Positions 27,116-40,245 of a DNA stretch of 64,000 nt are shown piece after piece. The translations under genes and the position numbers were made by a program. A model generated the notes under the pieces. That model had not been told where the DNA came from, searched no databases, and worked only from the letters and a program-made list of their open reading frames with translations. Every line of letters begins with the position of its first letter. The first letter of the stretch is position 1. The stretch covers positions 62,001 to 126,000 of the forward strand of contig QNGE01000150.1 in NCBI GenBank assembly GCA_008508345.1. The letters run 5' to 3'. Origin of the DNA: Paragonimus westermani (lineage: Eukaryota; Platyhelminthes; Trematoda; Plagiorchiida; Troglotrematidae).

Positions 27116-30100
27116 GTAAGTTTTCAGAAAAGAGGAGTGATTTTTGTTCAGGTGTTGGCAGCATGTACAACTAACCACTAAAGTTGCTTGCGAATCATTC
27201 AAGTCTTATCGACGCCTATTAGTAGCCGCATAACTAATTATTTAGTTTCCGGTTGTCCAACTTTTGGAAAGTACACGAAATCTGTTCCATACCGGAACTA
27301 GAAGGTAAACTGACAAGAATGAACCTGCGGTGTGAAGGCTGAGAAAGGACATTTTTATTTCTAATATCCGAGTGTTAAGTGCATAAATTATTCTCCAAGT
27401 ATGCAAAAAAATAGTGAATGCGAAGCCAAAATATTATAGCTCGAGTCAAAGGTCTAGGAGCAGACAATATTCAACCATGGTTCGCCGGTAATCCTAGTAT
27501 GGCTGGATTGTAAAGTTATTTCGCTGTAGGCCGCAGCCACTATTCAGACTTCCTTAACAAGTGCATTAAAAGTTTGCGAGAAGACTTTTCGGACCATGAA
27601 ATGGATGTCCTTGTGACTGGTTTAAGTGAACCGATCAGTAAACAAGATAAGCATAATATTATCTACTACTTTGTGCACAATCAAGTTGGTTGAATGAAAA
27701 TAGAATAAGTGCCACATTGTTTGTATAGCGATATCAATATAATTGATATGCGTCTAAGAATTTCGAAGTGCATGCCTACCAAGTGCATGTCATATTGCAC
27801 TTTAGTTGGCTAAAATTTGGTTGGATAAAAACAAAACTACAACTTATTCGTGACTGAGTCCAGAGATGCGAAGATACTGACATTAATTTTGGTCTCTGTT
27901 GGCTCTACCTGATCACCCAGCAGGGATCTGGAAGATATTGAGCACAGTCGGTTATAAACATTGATCTGAGTGAAACCGGTAATCAGTGGTGGGTGTTTCA
28001 TCGGTGTTTTCCTGATCAACAATGATGAATAGTTTTTCAGAAGGAAATTAAAAAATTGACTGGAATTTAAAAGAATCGAAGAATAAAATATTGCGTAAAT
28101 TAAAAATGATAATCTACATTGTCAATGTTCCTGCGTACTTTCTTTTCTGTTTTTGTCGGTCTATTCATTTGACCAAATATTTTCGAGTCACAGTTTTCAA
28201 CTGGTACACAGTCGGTTCTTAGCCTCGTAAACCATTAGTGCTGTGTAAAGTGAATCTCTATTTTGAGACAAAGAACGTGTTTCCCAACTCATTATGAACC
28301 ATTATGACTTCCTACACTGAATCTAACTTCGTGATCAGTTGCAAGCTCCAAATAGGGCTAGCGAACCAAACTTTTCATTTTTTCAAGTGCCAGTAATTAT
28401 TCTCCATTGTAATCCATCTTATCACCAGACTACGCTGATGACTTATAAACGACTCGTCAAGCTTAGTGAATACAGTGATGTTTCCTTTGTTGCATAGAAC
28501 AGTAGAATTTGCTGTGTGAGATGTTGTCACGTTCATCTTTTTTCAGTGTACGTATAAATTACCACCATCCTAAGCAGACGGTACTACAGTTTGGAATCGC
28601 TTACAGCAGCAATGGTGAAACGTTTCTTAAAAAAACTCTTCAGGTCAAATGACAGGGAAACAGACACTGGGTGAAATAATTTATCTTAGAAGATCTGATA
28701 AGGGAGTAGGTACAAACATCCTGTTCGACAACCATATTATCTGGACGTTTTAGTAAGCACGATAGCTTCAACTTGACGTGACTACAGACACGAATCAGTA
28801 TTTTTGCCATGCAGTTAGTCGAACACTTTGAGATGTCATTTGACTGTTTGTCACAACGGCAATTAGGATCCAGAGTGGTAAGCTTGCAGGTTACATCCAG
28901 AACAAGTGATCCAGCCAATGGATTTGCTTCAGTTGGCTAGATGGTCTTGTATCTCGGGTTTGTCGGAATACGGGTCAGCGAACTACCACGGTGCTCACAT
29001 CCCACTGGATGCAAATTGACCATTGAAGACAATCGTAGTCGCGGAATTGCCACTTTTATAATCTCACATTCGGTTGGGTAGCACGTATGCATCATTCACC
29101 ACTTTATAGCCATAATAAGCGTTCTTCTCAAAATCACTTTAGACGAAGATCCGTCAGGACAACGCGCGTTCACAATGTTCTCGTTGATAACTTTTAAGCG
29201 AGTTTACCAATATCGTCACAGCACCACACAATCAGTTGGAAACCACAATGCTACCAGCAGAGTTACGCCATGGCGAGAAAACTAATGGTGATGGAAACGG
29301 AAGTCTGTCACCAGACACATTATAGTCAGAGTAGTTGGCTAGCTATTACCTCGAGTTGAACAATACTTCACTTTCCAGTCTGACTGAATTCAAGACGTCA
29401 CACTTTAAAAACGTATGTCAGTAGTCAACCATAAACTGTACACGATAAAGCATTAAGCTGCAATCAAATTTATAAAGAAGCGCCGTGCTGCTCTTGATAT
29501 TGACCCTATATTATCTAGTCAGCCTAGACCAGTGCATATGCTGTGAATGCTGCAGTCCTCCATTCGAACATACCAGGTTGAGTTTTTCTGTTTCGTCTAT
29601 CATACTCGTTCGCAATGCGAGAGCCAGATCCAGGACACCACTGTGATTCGGCGCGAGCCTCAATAACAGCAACACATGTTGGATCAACGCAAACCGGTAG
29701 ATTTCTGATTGCGTTTGCGTGGGTGCTAGAGATTTTTAATCGATAAGATAGTACTGCCCACTCTTTCTGTCGCACACACTCCTGATTGTGTTCGTTCGTA
29801 TCACAAACTTTACGGTTCGGAGACCAAAATGAAATCATCGGCTTTAGGACTTTCGAAAAAGTATCAACAATCATGTGCACTAATTCAGGCTTACGGTTTA
29901 TACAAGTAGACTATTGATGGTGAGGCCATTCTCTCAGCCAAAATATCATGTTCAACTAGCTGATGATGCGTACAACCCTCACGGAAGTGACTGCAGAACA
30001 GCGGTCGAAAGGAGAACAAAATCACTGTAAAACTGAACTGAACGCAACAACAAGTATCGAAAATAAGTTAGCCAACAGACTTGACTGAGTATCCTACCAC

Positions 30101-33100
30101 CTGACATGTTTAAGTCACCAGGCTGAGTATAGACAAGGAAATTCTGAATATGGTCATCAGTGAAAGCAGCACACAAACTCTGTTTCTCCTCGTCAAAAGA
30201 CGATTCATTCTGTGCCAGCTCTAACTCGAATCTCCCTACAACACAGTTGAACTGGAGAAGTTTCAAAAACTGCTTGTATAGACTGCAAAAATGCCGAAGA
30301 AATAAAGCAAACAAACAGTACAGTAGTATGAATACAAATTCGTAAATTTCACAGAACATGTAAAAGCACTAGACATTTTCAATAAGTTGATACAGAACCT
30401 AATAATCCATTTGACATGGTTTGACACGATTAGCCACTGCTAAACGAATCAGCTTAGGGGTGTATATTAGCAAAAGCATGTAGGGCGCTTAAGGTTAATT
30501 AAGGTGGTGTCGATTAACTGCTTTGAACACGCTGTCAGCTTACCCGTCAAAATATGCATCAAGTCACCGGGATCGTTACAGTCATTAGCCTGAATGGCAA
30601 ACTGGTTTCACGGTTGCATTGAATTAGCCATTCTTCAAACCCTTCTCTTGAGTTCATCAGCTACTTCGATATCAACCCGTCAATAAGCAGAACGAGGCAC
30701 CAGTCCGTATTCCCAATACAACTGCTGCCCCCGTTTCAAAGGAAATCATACAATTGGTAAAATATATAGAGCATGTGTACTAAGCTTCCATCACTTGATT
30801 AATGGCAATAATCTTTTGGTTTAACTGAAGCTACTTCTGTCACGATATGTATAAGCTACTCTCAGAAGGTGGTTCACAACATGACCACGTTAGTCGGAGT
30901 ATGGACCTAGGTGTAATATTTTTACACACAATCTATCTGCTTTGGCATTTATCCAGCTGAAATTGAATGATTTATACTTCAAGCTCAACTCAACTGCATC
31001 TCCGTGAAACTATTGTATTACAACTGAAGGATGATAAAGCATTAATTGATTCCATTAGACCCTAACTGAATTTATTTAAAACAAGCCAGCGAAAATTCCT
31101 GATAAACTTTGTGTTATCTCACACATTGGCTTCCGTGGCTGAACAAACAACAGCGAAACGATCTACATTTGCAAGGAAGTAAATCAAAGGCTATCATGTT
31201 AAAAGCCAAAAAATGATCTGAATTGGTGTCCGACTCCATCAAATTAACAACTCACTCCCAGATTTACAATGTTTGATTGGGAAATGGTAATCTCATCAAA
31301 GGCTCATTATCACAGGTAGTAATTGTGAAAGATTGAAATCATTTTGCGCCAGTGCAAGATTTGGAAAACTAGTCGATGTAGTTTTTAGCACCATCTTGTT
31401 GTGGATAAAATTCGAATATAGAGCACGGTGTTCTTACTAGGAATATCTGCACTCGGACGTGTATGGAGGGGAAAGCAAACAGCCATTTGGCCCGGGTGAG
31501 TGAAACAACCCGTGTGTTGTTTGTCGTTGTCATTTGTTTATCCGTATCGACCACTGCTGTCACATTTTCTGAATACGGCCTATTTCAACAGGTACCGTTG
31601 TTCAACCAACCCTATGTGAGACGTCTCGTGATATGTCCGAATCATCACAAATCCCCTGTTCTTAGTATGTTGACGACTAATCGTCGAAAAATCTGGCGAG
31701 CAATCGGAACAAAGTAGGCAGTCTGAGTGATCATTAATGCAAATGTCAGGTATACACCTAACGATATTCATCAGCCTATCAACACAGCTTGTGAACGTGC
31801 ATGTCAATATGTTTAATCTCATTTCACTACACATTCCACCTGCCATCTAAGTACATCAGTACAGTGTACGATTTACCGGTAAGTTACGTTCTACCGTCAA
31901 TGCGTATACGTCAATCGTTCTCACTTCAGTAAAGCATAGAAAAGAAGCAGTCAGCTTGCAAATGGGAATAAGGTGGCACCTCCAAACAACCACTGTTATC
32001 TTCATTACTTCTCTGGACGTTGACAGAAGTAAGTACACAGACAAATAGGTCGAACAGTAGTAGTGCTTACATTACTAAACCAGACCGGTACTTATCTGCA
32101 CCAACGTATTTAGATGCCGACTGTAAGTGGCCAAACAACATGAATTTTCCATTGTGATATCTCACTGCTGCCTGCCTGTTGAATCCTATCGATGTTTGCG
32201 ACTGAACAAAAAACCCAATTGTGAAAAATATGAGAAAACATTTAAGCCCTCTACCCCGAACGACCGCTTCTTGTTGTCACGGCGTATCCTCATCACCATA
32301 GTTGTCTTAAACGAACCCCTCTCAAGTATCAGAGGTGCATCAACGGTTACAGACCCAGGTGAACAAAAACGGATCTACCATCAAAACTGAATGGAAATAA
32401 CAATGCAGTCTGTGAGAATCTATCGTAAAACTGATCATTTTTTATTCTTCAACCAAGCACATGGTTGTTAAATGACGTCGACAAACATTTTGAGGCAGTC
32501 TCAAATTCAAATGTCTCTGTGGTTCTATTGTCACTTAAACCATTATGTTACGATGATCGCAAAGGTTGTACGGAGATTCAAGTGGATGGACAAGCCAGAG
32601 TAAACAGACACCACTGCGAAACTAATTGGAAAATCTGTAAAACAGACACCCTTGGTCGTGAAATTTTTAACTCGAAAGATCCGGTAGTTGTGGCAGCAAT
32701 ATATTGAGGCTAAATATGGCACCAGTAACTTCAATAGATGTGACCAGTCAGCAGTATGCACAACGGAGACCAATTTACACCTCAAACCTGATCATGTAGC
32801 AGTTTGTGTACGCGGTTATTAAACATTGTGTTAATTTTAAAGATCCTCATGTTGTCAGTTAACCATCAATTACGTAGCCGTCCACACACACACACCCATC
32901 AGTCCAAACTACTGGGTGTAAATTCAGGTTCGTCATTTCGCCTTTCACATTCTAGTCGATAACAAAGCATTCGTTCTTTCGCGGTCACCGTGCTGAACAT
33001 GGAGGATTCGTACTGAGTCCGACTAACTCTATGCCGTCTCACGTCGCGCCGAGTGAGCTATGGATTTGCAATTTTAAAAAAGCACGCTTTATTCCTAAAT

Positions 33101-33786
33101 TCAGCACATGTAATATATTAAACGAAACTGGGTCTGTAAAGCCGGCAAATACCTCCCATTGAGAGGTTTATTGGCAGCATACGCTACCAGTCCTAAAAAT
33201 GTGCAACGACGCGCAGACCTAAAACAATTAGATCAAACGACCTCTGTAAGTAGTGTAGCATTTTCCGCGTGATTGTGACAAACCAAAGCGGTTAACAAAA
33301 GATTAACAGGTTCAGATGCATGTTGACCGCAAACCCAGACCAAGAAATTGGCTCACACAGATCACCGAATCCTTTAAAGGTATGCTTATATGAAGGCATC
33401 TGCCATACGTCATCCTTAAACAATAGGATGTGTGAACGCATGCAGCTAACCTAGTGCCTTTTGGAGTTCCTTTGATAAACTTGAATTCTACGAAACGTTA
33501 GAGAAATTACGAGAACCGTTATGACAGTGACTGCCTGAACAAACCTGGAAAAGCAGAGATCAGTAATAAAAGAAATTTATGTTCAAAAGTAACAGGGCCT
33601 GCAGCCTATTATCACCAGCGTGAGTGAAACTAGGATTCCAAGTTGACCCATTTCGATCTCAATTCGCTTTGGCGCAATGTGAAGCCTGTCACATTCTCAC
33701 ATAAACATTCCGTCCGCCACGTGCATCACAATTGTATTGCCGTTATCCTGTTGCCCTGCATTTTGTTTTCCAACTGAACTTTTCAG
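27116..33786 (+). other. 6.7-kb intron of the CREBRF-like gene
   Basis: Runs from GTAAGT at 27116 to TTTTCAG ending at 33786. The only notable frame is on the - strand at 29524-29880 (118 codons, unrecognised). No retroelement domain, RNA gene or tandem array was seen elsewhere in it. Confidence 0.75.
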
Positions 33787-34077
33787 ATGAATTGGCCATC
33801 ATCATTATCCGTATACGGAAAATGATCTGTGAACACCTACGGTTAGGTACTTCCATGAAAATAACCGAGGGCAGCTTTGGCCACTTCAGCTCAGAGCAGT
33901 TTGACCTACAAGCTAGACAATCGGGGACATATGGCTCTCAAACATGTACCGAGCAAGACAGGTATGGTACGAACGGCGGCTCGATTGGGTCAGTATTCGG
34001 GACCAACGGGAGCACATTTGAGCGGTCAACGTCTTCGTTACTCACACGTGCGGTGCAAACTTATGAGAAACTAAATG
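33787..34077 (+). CDS. CREBRF: CREBRF/REPTOR-like bZIP factor, exon C (zipper and flexible insert)
   Basis: The exon starts after TTTTCAG. With the leftover G of exon B it first makes Asp, then reads ELAIIIIRIRKMICEHLRLG, so the joined sequence is LEYDELAIIIIRIRKMI. This parallels human CREBRF TEYDNLLFVINSIKQEI, the short zipper. After it come about 70 residues rich in Ser, Gly, Thr and Gln (GTYGSQTCTEQDRYGTNGG and similar), which look disordered and have no clear human counterpart. The donor is AATG|GTAAAT, leaving phase 1. A second frame is also open across 33877-34074, but it does not join the neighbouring exons. Confidence 0.82.
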
Positions 34078-37000
34078 GTAAATAATTATTTCAGAAGATG
34101 CATGGTAACGCAGTTTTACGTATCATGTGATTGAGGGCACAAATTGCAAACATTTTTTACATGACCCTGTCGAGGATTACCGTTTTAATACAGTGAAAGC
34201 AAAATGGTCTTTAGGTTTGAAAAAAAAATAATTTGAGTTAATCCGCAAGTGGTACAGCCATTTAATTATACAACGGAAGGTCCCAGTCAAACTAAGAAGT
34301 GGTACGATGCACGTATCTCAAGAAACCGAACCGTAAATCCATATTCAGTTTGTGAAATATGGTCGAAACGCATTTTACAATGTAGGACACTGTAATTCCT
34401 GTTCGTTACCCAATCCATATTTATGTTCTTGGCTGAAGATGGCGGCATTATCCTTACCGTACCAACCAGAACATGTCATACCTGCAGTAAGAATAATATA
34501 CAGGGTGTACCAAGATATCGGAACCACTGCGGCCAGAGAACAACGAGGAAACTTGAGCTTCTGATGTGCATTATAAACAAGCACAAACCACTCTACACGT
34601 AGTCTGATCGTCGTGTTCGGCTAGTTTACTGTGTTCAACAATTACGGGATGGGAGACAGTTGGTCTCACCTAAAGAGGTTTACAACTGATGTAAGTGAAT
34701 GAGGTTGGGCGATTTCCATATATAGAATGGGACTGTTACACAGAATAAGAATTGGAATAGGGTACAGGTCATCCATCAGCGAAAGTTGTGCGGGACATTT
34801 GTCTGCTTGAACAAGCTATCGAAGCTGAACTGGTTTGGTCGTTGATTTGCTTCATGTCAGTAGTAGTGAGATGGCTGAATGTCAAAAATCATTGTAGTGT
34901 GTAGTTCAAGAAAGAAACGGAATGGGAAAATACAGTGTTTATTCGTAAAATCTTGTGTATAGCGCACCATCAAACAACAATTCAGTGTCAACATAGCTTT
35001 AGTGTAACGTTCCTTGAGGTAGGAGTCTGCAACCCACTTCCGGACAGAGATAAGATGCTTTCGGGAAAGTGGAAAACGGGATACGCTAATCTTTAGTTAG
35101 TAAATTATGTTAAAAGTAGCGATACAATAATTCGATTATCATGTTCAGACTGTCAAAGTAACATTCGAGAGGTGAAGTCACAAGTGAGATAAACTGATGT
35201 AATGCCTGATGTTTGTCACCAGAATGCCTCCAAAAATTAGGTGATAATCTAGGTCAGGACTGACGAAGAGCGTTGCCCGAATATGCGGGTTTCCTAAACC
35301 GCTGAGTTTGATTTTTTTGGAGACTATCTGGCATGATTAAGTACTGCCGAACAGTGAAACTAGTAATGAATGAATTAGCAGGTATGTATTAATTCTAAGT
35401 CCACGGATAACCTCTAGAGATTTTTTCAACATCAAGTCATTCGCGTGAATGCAAGAATTCAGTATGAGAACACGTTGCATTTCAATCGGTTACCTTTGAA
35501 GACTTCTTTTAGTCATGACCAGGTCAACGCCAGCCAGAATGCCAGTCGGTGCAAACATGCTAACATGCGAACTGATATCCACAATACGGGAGAAAATATT
35601 AGCTTTCAAACCCCTTATCACATATTATTTGGCATCTGATGTTTTGCCTAATCGGAGTTTGAGGTTATCTTGTATATCATGATTCTACAAACCGGAATGG
35701 TTACAGTCCTCGTTGTGTTTTGCAGGTGATGTATCTACACTCCACGTCGACTAGCTGACTACTTTCTTGAAGGCGTAAATTCAATACGTACTACAATTTC
35801 CATGTTAAATTCCCCACAAATGTCAGGAATGAAAGTCAATTGTTACTAGGCACACGTTTTAAATCACCACAGACAGTGGATATAGTGGTCAGATAATTTT
35901 GAGTGGAGGTCATCAAGTTGTGTGCGTCTACTTTAGATTCACAAAATTGCACATCGATTTGTATTTATCCATGCAACCTTTTACTGGTGTTATGAAAAAA
36001 CGCTGTTACGTGCAACATGATTGCGTTTCCTTCTAAAAGAGGGCTCCTTAGAGCTTGGGCGAGAAATTCCTGTCTTTCATTAGTCCTCAGGCAGCTGTAA
36101 ACCCTTCTGACGATGCCTTACAGTACAGCCTTGATGACTTGTATAGAGGCATTTCGTGAAATAAACCAACCTCAAGTGACTACTCACGATCTATCAAAAT
36201 AGACTGTGAGTAAAATCCGAGCTTATGCGATCGAAAGTTTCCGGTTTCGGTCAAACATCCATACGGACCAAACACCAACGAAGATGAACTGAGAAGCATC
36301 ACGCGCATGTTTGGGAAACCGAACCAGGTCCTCATGTACTTTGATAAACAGAATTAACTTAGTAGAGATATGGTGTGCTCAAATTTTCACACCTGGCACT
36401 AATCAGCTGTTTAATGTGCGCTGCGGTTTGTTTCCTACTGCCCAATCACCTCCACAGTTCTAACATCTTTCTACACTTGCAGTTTTGCACCGGTCGACTC
36501 ACTCCGTCCATTTCATGGAATCAGTGATGCAGAATAGGAAGTAAATAAGCACTTTTAACCTCTTTTAGCGTGTGATCTCACGAATCTTGCGATTCACGCT
36601 GAATTCGCCCAATAAAACTTACATTCATTCTTGAAAGGTAACACAACTTGTAATCACGAGAAGTTTACTTCGCTGTTTTCTATCAGATTTTCCAGGGCAT
36701 TTGTTGGTAAGCATTTTCCTGTATCATCGATTGTTCGGCCTGACTGTTATCATCGGAAAATCTTACGAAGGTTAAACGAATGCGAGCCAATGATAATCCT
36801 TCGGACAGAAGACAAACTAGAAGATTCTCGCATTGCGTTTTGCATGTTGGATTGTAATCCAGTAAACGCTGAATTAGTTCAATTCAACGATGTCTCGTCA
36901 AGATAACCAGGCGAGGTTCACGGTACACCTGTTCACATGTAGTGATTAGTGTTATACATGTGTAGACAAAGTTGAACACGCGGGCCATCTCAATTTATTT

Positions 37001-37492
37001 TTGAATTCGTCTTATTTGTCAGATGTCAATAACGGAACGGTTGAACAGCTTCAGTTCTGATAAGACTAAGAGATTGATACGCGAGTGTTTACCATAGAAA
37101 CAAAAGACAAAGCAGGGCTAGAATGGCACCCCTTGATCAAAAGCCGTCTATACTCAATAAATAAGACGGTCTATAAACTACGGTCACATTTCGGTACGTG
37201 TGGATCAGGAACGTTATAAGAATTGACTACAAAGATAGGAATACCATTACTGGTACCTCGGATCAGGCAAAATATTACAAAACAGATAAATGTTTTCTTT
37301 GTACAGCCGTACAAAACCGTTTGGATAATGGCCTCTTATCTTTACACTTGATTACTATTTCACCACAGTAAACCTACAAAAGCATGATAGGCAACCAGAA
37401 GATAAGACCAGGTTACTTGGAACTTCTGTTGACAAGCAGTTCACACTTGACTAACCTTTCATACCGGATTCTTGTAACCCCTAAATTTACAG
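34078..37492 (+). other. 3.4-kb intron of the CREBRF-like gene
   Basis: From GTAAAT at 34078 to TTTACAG ending at 37492. Open frames such as 34352-34564 and 36631-36906 match nothing I know and are not flanked by convincing splice sites. No repeat was recognised. Confidence 0.65.
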
Positions 37493-37836
37493 TTACACAC
37501 GCTGCTGCACGGTTGGATCCTTTAGTGGATGAGGTTCTGCGCCATTTCCGTGCTGGTGACCTCAGCCATCCACTAGTTCGCGGAATGACCATGAACGTAC
37601 TTGGTACACTGGAAACAATCAACGACGCGACCCAAAACCAAATCGTTAAATCTTCCGTTTTTGGTGTTGAAGTGCCAGCTTGTTTGAACGACTATCCGGC
37701 CTCGACGGGTGCACAGGCCAATCGGTGTTCTATGAATGATTATTTCCATTACACACAAGCGGTGCAGCCTCCACCAAAGTTCACAGTAACCTATCATTCC
37801 GATTGTGTCACCGATCAACCAAACCAGTTTTGTTAA
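37493..37836 (+). CDS. CREBRF: CREBRF/REPTOR-like bZIP factor, terminal exon
   Basis: After the acceptor AAATTTACAG the two leading bases complete the phase-1 codon from exon C (Val). The frame then runs 113 codons to TAA at 37834-37836. It begins THAAARLDPLVDEVLRHF, followed by RAGDLSHPLVRGMTMNVLG. This resembles, weakly but in the right place, the human CREBRF tail (KLEILIKDTLGLPVAGQT, then SEFVNQVL). The final ~70 residues are Pro, Gln and Asn rich and are not recognised. The exact phase match across four exons supports the assignment. The frame is also open upstream to an ATG at 37384, which I regard as intron. No AATAAA was seen soon after the stop. Confidence 0.72.
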
Positions 37837-38234
37837 TCTTACTTCCTTGAACTCGTTATTCTAATATCCTTTCCTGCATCGGGAGGTGACCAGATCTCCA
37901 CAGAGTAATTATTGTCCGAAAAGCTACACACGCAGAGTTCCCGTTAATCTTCCCAACCAACCAAAACTGCAATTTCATTATGCAAAGTCATTTATCAGAG
38001 GATTTCTTCCCTTACTCATCTTGGATACACCCAATGTGAACATTCCAGTGCAAAGAAAATTCCAAGAGAACAGAAATATGGTGAGTGACGCTATTCATAC
38101 AAACATTGCAAAGTTCAACCTACTTCAATCGCTTGAGTAGGCAAACGGATTGCATAATTATTTCGAGAACAATAGAAACCAAACACTACAAGTGTGTTGG
38201 GTTGTACATCATGCTATCCGATTTCGTGATCATG
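37837..38234. other. CREBRF-like 3' flank / probable 3' UTR
   Basis: About 400 bp between the CREBRF-like stop codon and the left arm of the large inverted repeat. No canonical polyadenylation hexamer was noticed here, so the transcript may extend into the inverted repeat. Confidence 0.4.
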
Positions 38235-39042
38235 ATTCGTACGTCTAATAGCCTTCGCCATTGCGATTGGATGTTGGATGGAGCAAATGACTGGACGATC
38301 ATTGGACACAACAACTCGCTCTCACTCCTTTGATAGACCCACCATTCGTTAAAGCTGTGGTGCATTTGACACGTACCCGTCACGCATGGCGCTGCTGTCA
38401 CCAGCTCGTTGGCCGATCAAACCGGTGAGGAATTCGCACGAACGTGAACACTGGGGTCAAGCAAGTTTATCGGATGGGGTCAGGAGAACGAGTGCTTCTT
38501 GAAGTTCAGTCAGACAACAATGCGAAGGACTAGGTGAAGACAAATCCAGCATGACAACCGAGATATCAGTTCATCATCTGATTTACCGAACTGTGAAGGT
38601 CACTGTTAAAGAAACGCGTTCTGTTTCAATTTTATGTAGAAAACATGCGTACCGGATGCAAGGGCAACCACATCTCTGAAGTTACGTGCAGGCGTACCAT
38701 TCAGACGTTCCAGATGAAAGAAGTTTGGTGTATGATAGCAACAGTGAGCGGTGTGAATATTCGGATGGCTTGTGGTAGGTTGACTGCATACAGATGTTAT
38801 CATGAACACACCAAACGTCCTTGGGGATCCGGGAAAACTTGTTCTGACTGGTGAACAGATCTATCAGTGATGGTACTGAGTAATTGACATTCTAACAGTG
38901 ACTCCGAGGCACTTGCGATTATGACTGAAAGTGCGTCTCAAGAGACGAGCCAGGATTTGCGAACGCAGCTGGATCTTCTGAGACTAAGTGGCTTGAGCGG
39001 TACATTCGGTCGGTAAGAATGAACAATTCGCATGTTGGAATA
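38235..39042 (+). repeat. Left arm of a long inverted repeat (808 bp)
   Basis: This segment is the reverse complement of 40246-41053. Paired coordinates sum to 79288 from one end to the other, so the arms align without any net insertion or deletion. The outer edge is ATTCGTACGTCTA and the inner edge is CATGTTGGAATA; both sides diverge abruptly beyond these points. Only a few mismatches were seen, for example GGATCCGGG against GGATCCGTG and CTCAAGAG against CTCGAGAG. Reading frames in the arm (such as 38645-38854) are duplicated in the other arm and match no family I know. Confidence 0.93.
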
Positions 39043-40245
39043 CGATGATAAGCAGATATCACTAAGCTCTTTGCCACAACTGTATACGCATTCTCTAGAG
39101 TGGTATTTGCAAAGTCGTGTTGATCACGGCAATGTATCACTGATCTTTTTCATGTGGGCGTAATGTGTAGTCCCTGTCCGCTAGTCCCGCCCAGCTGGAG
39201 TTATTCCACGTGTTGGAAGTCCGCTTTAGTACTCCTACATCAATCCTGTATTGCGAATTTCCCATGAAAGATTTGCGTTGGCTTCTGGCTGCACTAATTC
39301 GCAACCCCACATCCACAGACACGGCACTGGCACCCTTGTTCTCTTAACACTCACTATCACCGCCGGTTACATAGCTTAGCACAACCAAGTCTTGGAGCGC
39401 TTACAGTTGTCGGGCTACGTAACTAGGTGCCAGATTCAACCTGTCTTAGTGTTTTAGGCCATCGTTTTGGCGCCTTTGTGTTTCGTTTTTTATGAGTTCT
39501 AACTAAGCTCTGTTGGAGGAACTACTAGTGCATTGTTTTCACAAGCGTGACACTGGAGGGCACACCTGGCAGACGGAACAGACCGATATTTTCGAAGGTC
39601 TCGGGGCAAAGACAGAACAAGCGAATAGGTTTATACCAAAAGAACATTAAATCCCCGCTATCTGTTCACATCGAGCTGAAGCGTCTATTTCTTGAGACAG
39701 GACGTCTCAATCGAATAGCATCCTCTTACAAGGTGAGTAGTAACAACAAAACATACGGTATCCCTTCAGTTTACAATAGCGGTCATTATATTCATCCCCA
39801 CTATACTCCGTGACGTAGTTATTTACCGACCACCTATGTCTGTACGAAACAGCGAACATTTAAAGCAATGGATTTTTTGTACTGACAGACGTGTCCAGGA
39901 TGAACAGACTTGAAGCCCACATAATTACCTTTTTCAAACAGCTTATTCGAAATGATGATCCTTAACACTGCTTCATAATTTCACATTGCTGGCTTGAATT
40001 ATGCTGTCTGTTGTAATAAATAATCAGCGCGTCAGCTTGAGCAACCAAAATCGGTGAACGTAACGTGGCAGCACAGGGTGGACTGGTGTCTACCCATCTG
40101 ATAGATTGTAGTGGTTATCAGACTAATGGTGCGAAATAACCCGAGACGATACTCGCGGGTGACGCAGGGACGCTTCGGTACTGATACTTCAATGATAAGA
40201 ATTATAAAGCAAACGCAATCTCACCCTCGGACATCATTAGACAGT
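39043..40245. other. Spacer of the long inverted repeat (1203 bp)
   Basis: Unique sequence between the two arms. It holds one exon-like frame (39547-39731, listed separately). I recognised no transposase, integrase or reverse transcriptase motif in either orientation. A frame at 40111-40488 starts in the spacer and runs into the right arm. Confidence 0.6.
39547..39731 (+). CDS. Putative exon in the inverted-repeat spacer, function unknown
   Basis: An open frame rich in Arg, Lys and Ser (it includes GRRNRPIFSKV and LFLETGRLNRIASSYK) lies between a possible acceptor (TTTTCACAAG) and a consensus donor, AAG|GTGAGT, at 39732. The paired splice-like signals are the main reason to record it. The product is not recognised. 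It could be part of a gene carried by the inverted-repeat element, a host exon trapped between the arms, or chance. Confidence 0.25.

Noticed and set aside
33877..34074. 65-codon alternative frame within CREBRF exon C
   Set aside because: It is open but does not connect in phase to either neighbouring exon, while the main frame continues the zipper.
37384..37836. 150-codon single-exon ORF starting at ATG 37384
   Set aside because: The first 36 codons precede a clear acceptor at 37491-37492. The coding part from 37493 fits the CREBRF-like gene in phase, so it is treated as a terminal exon.
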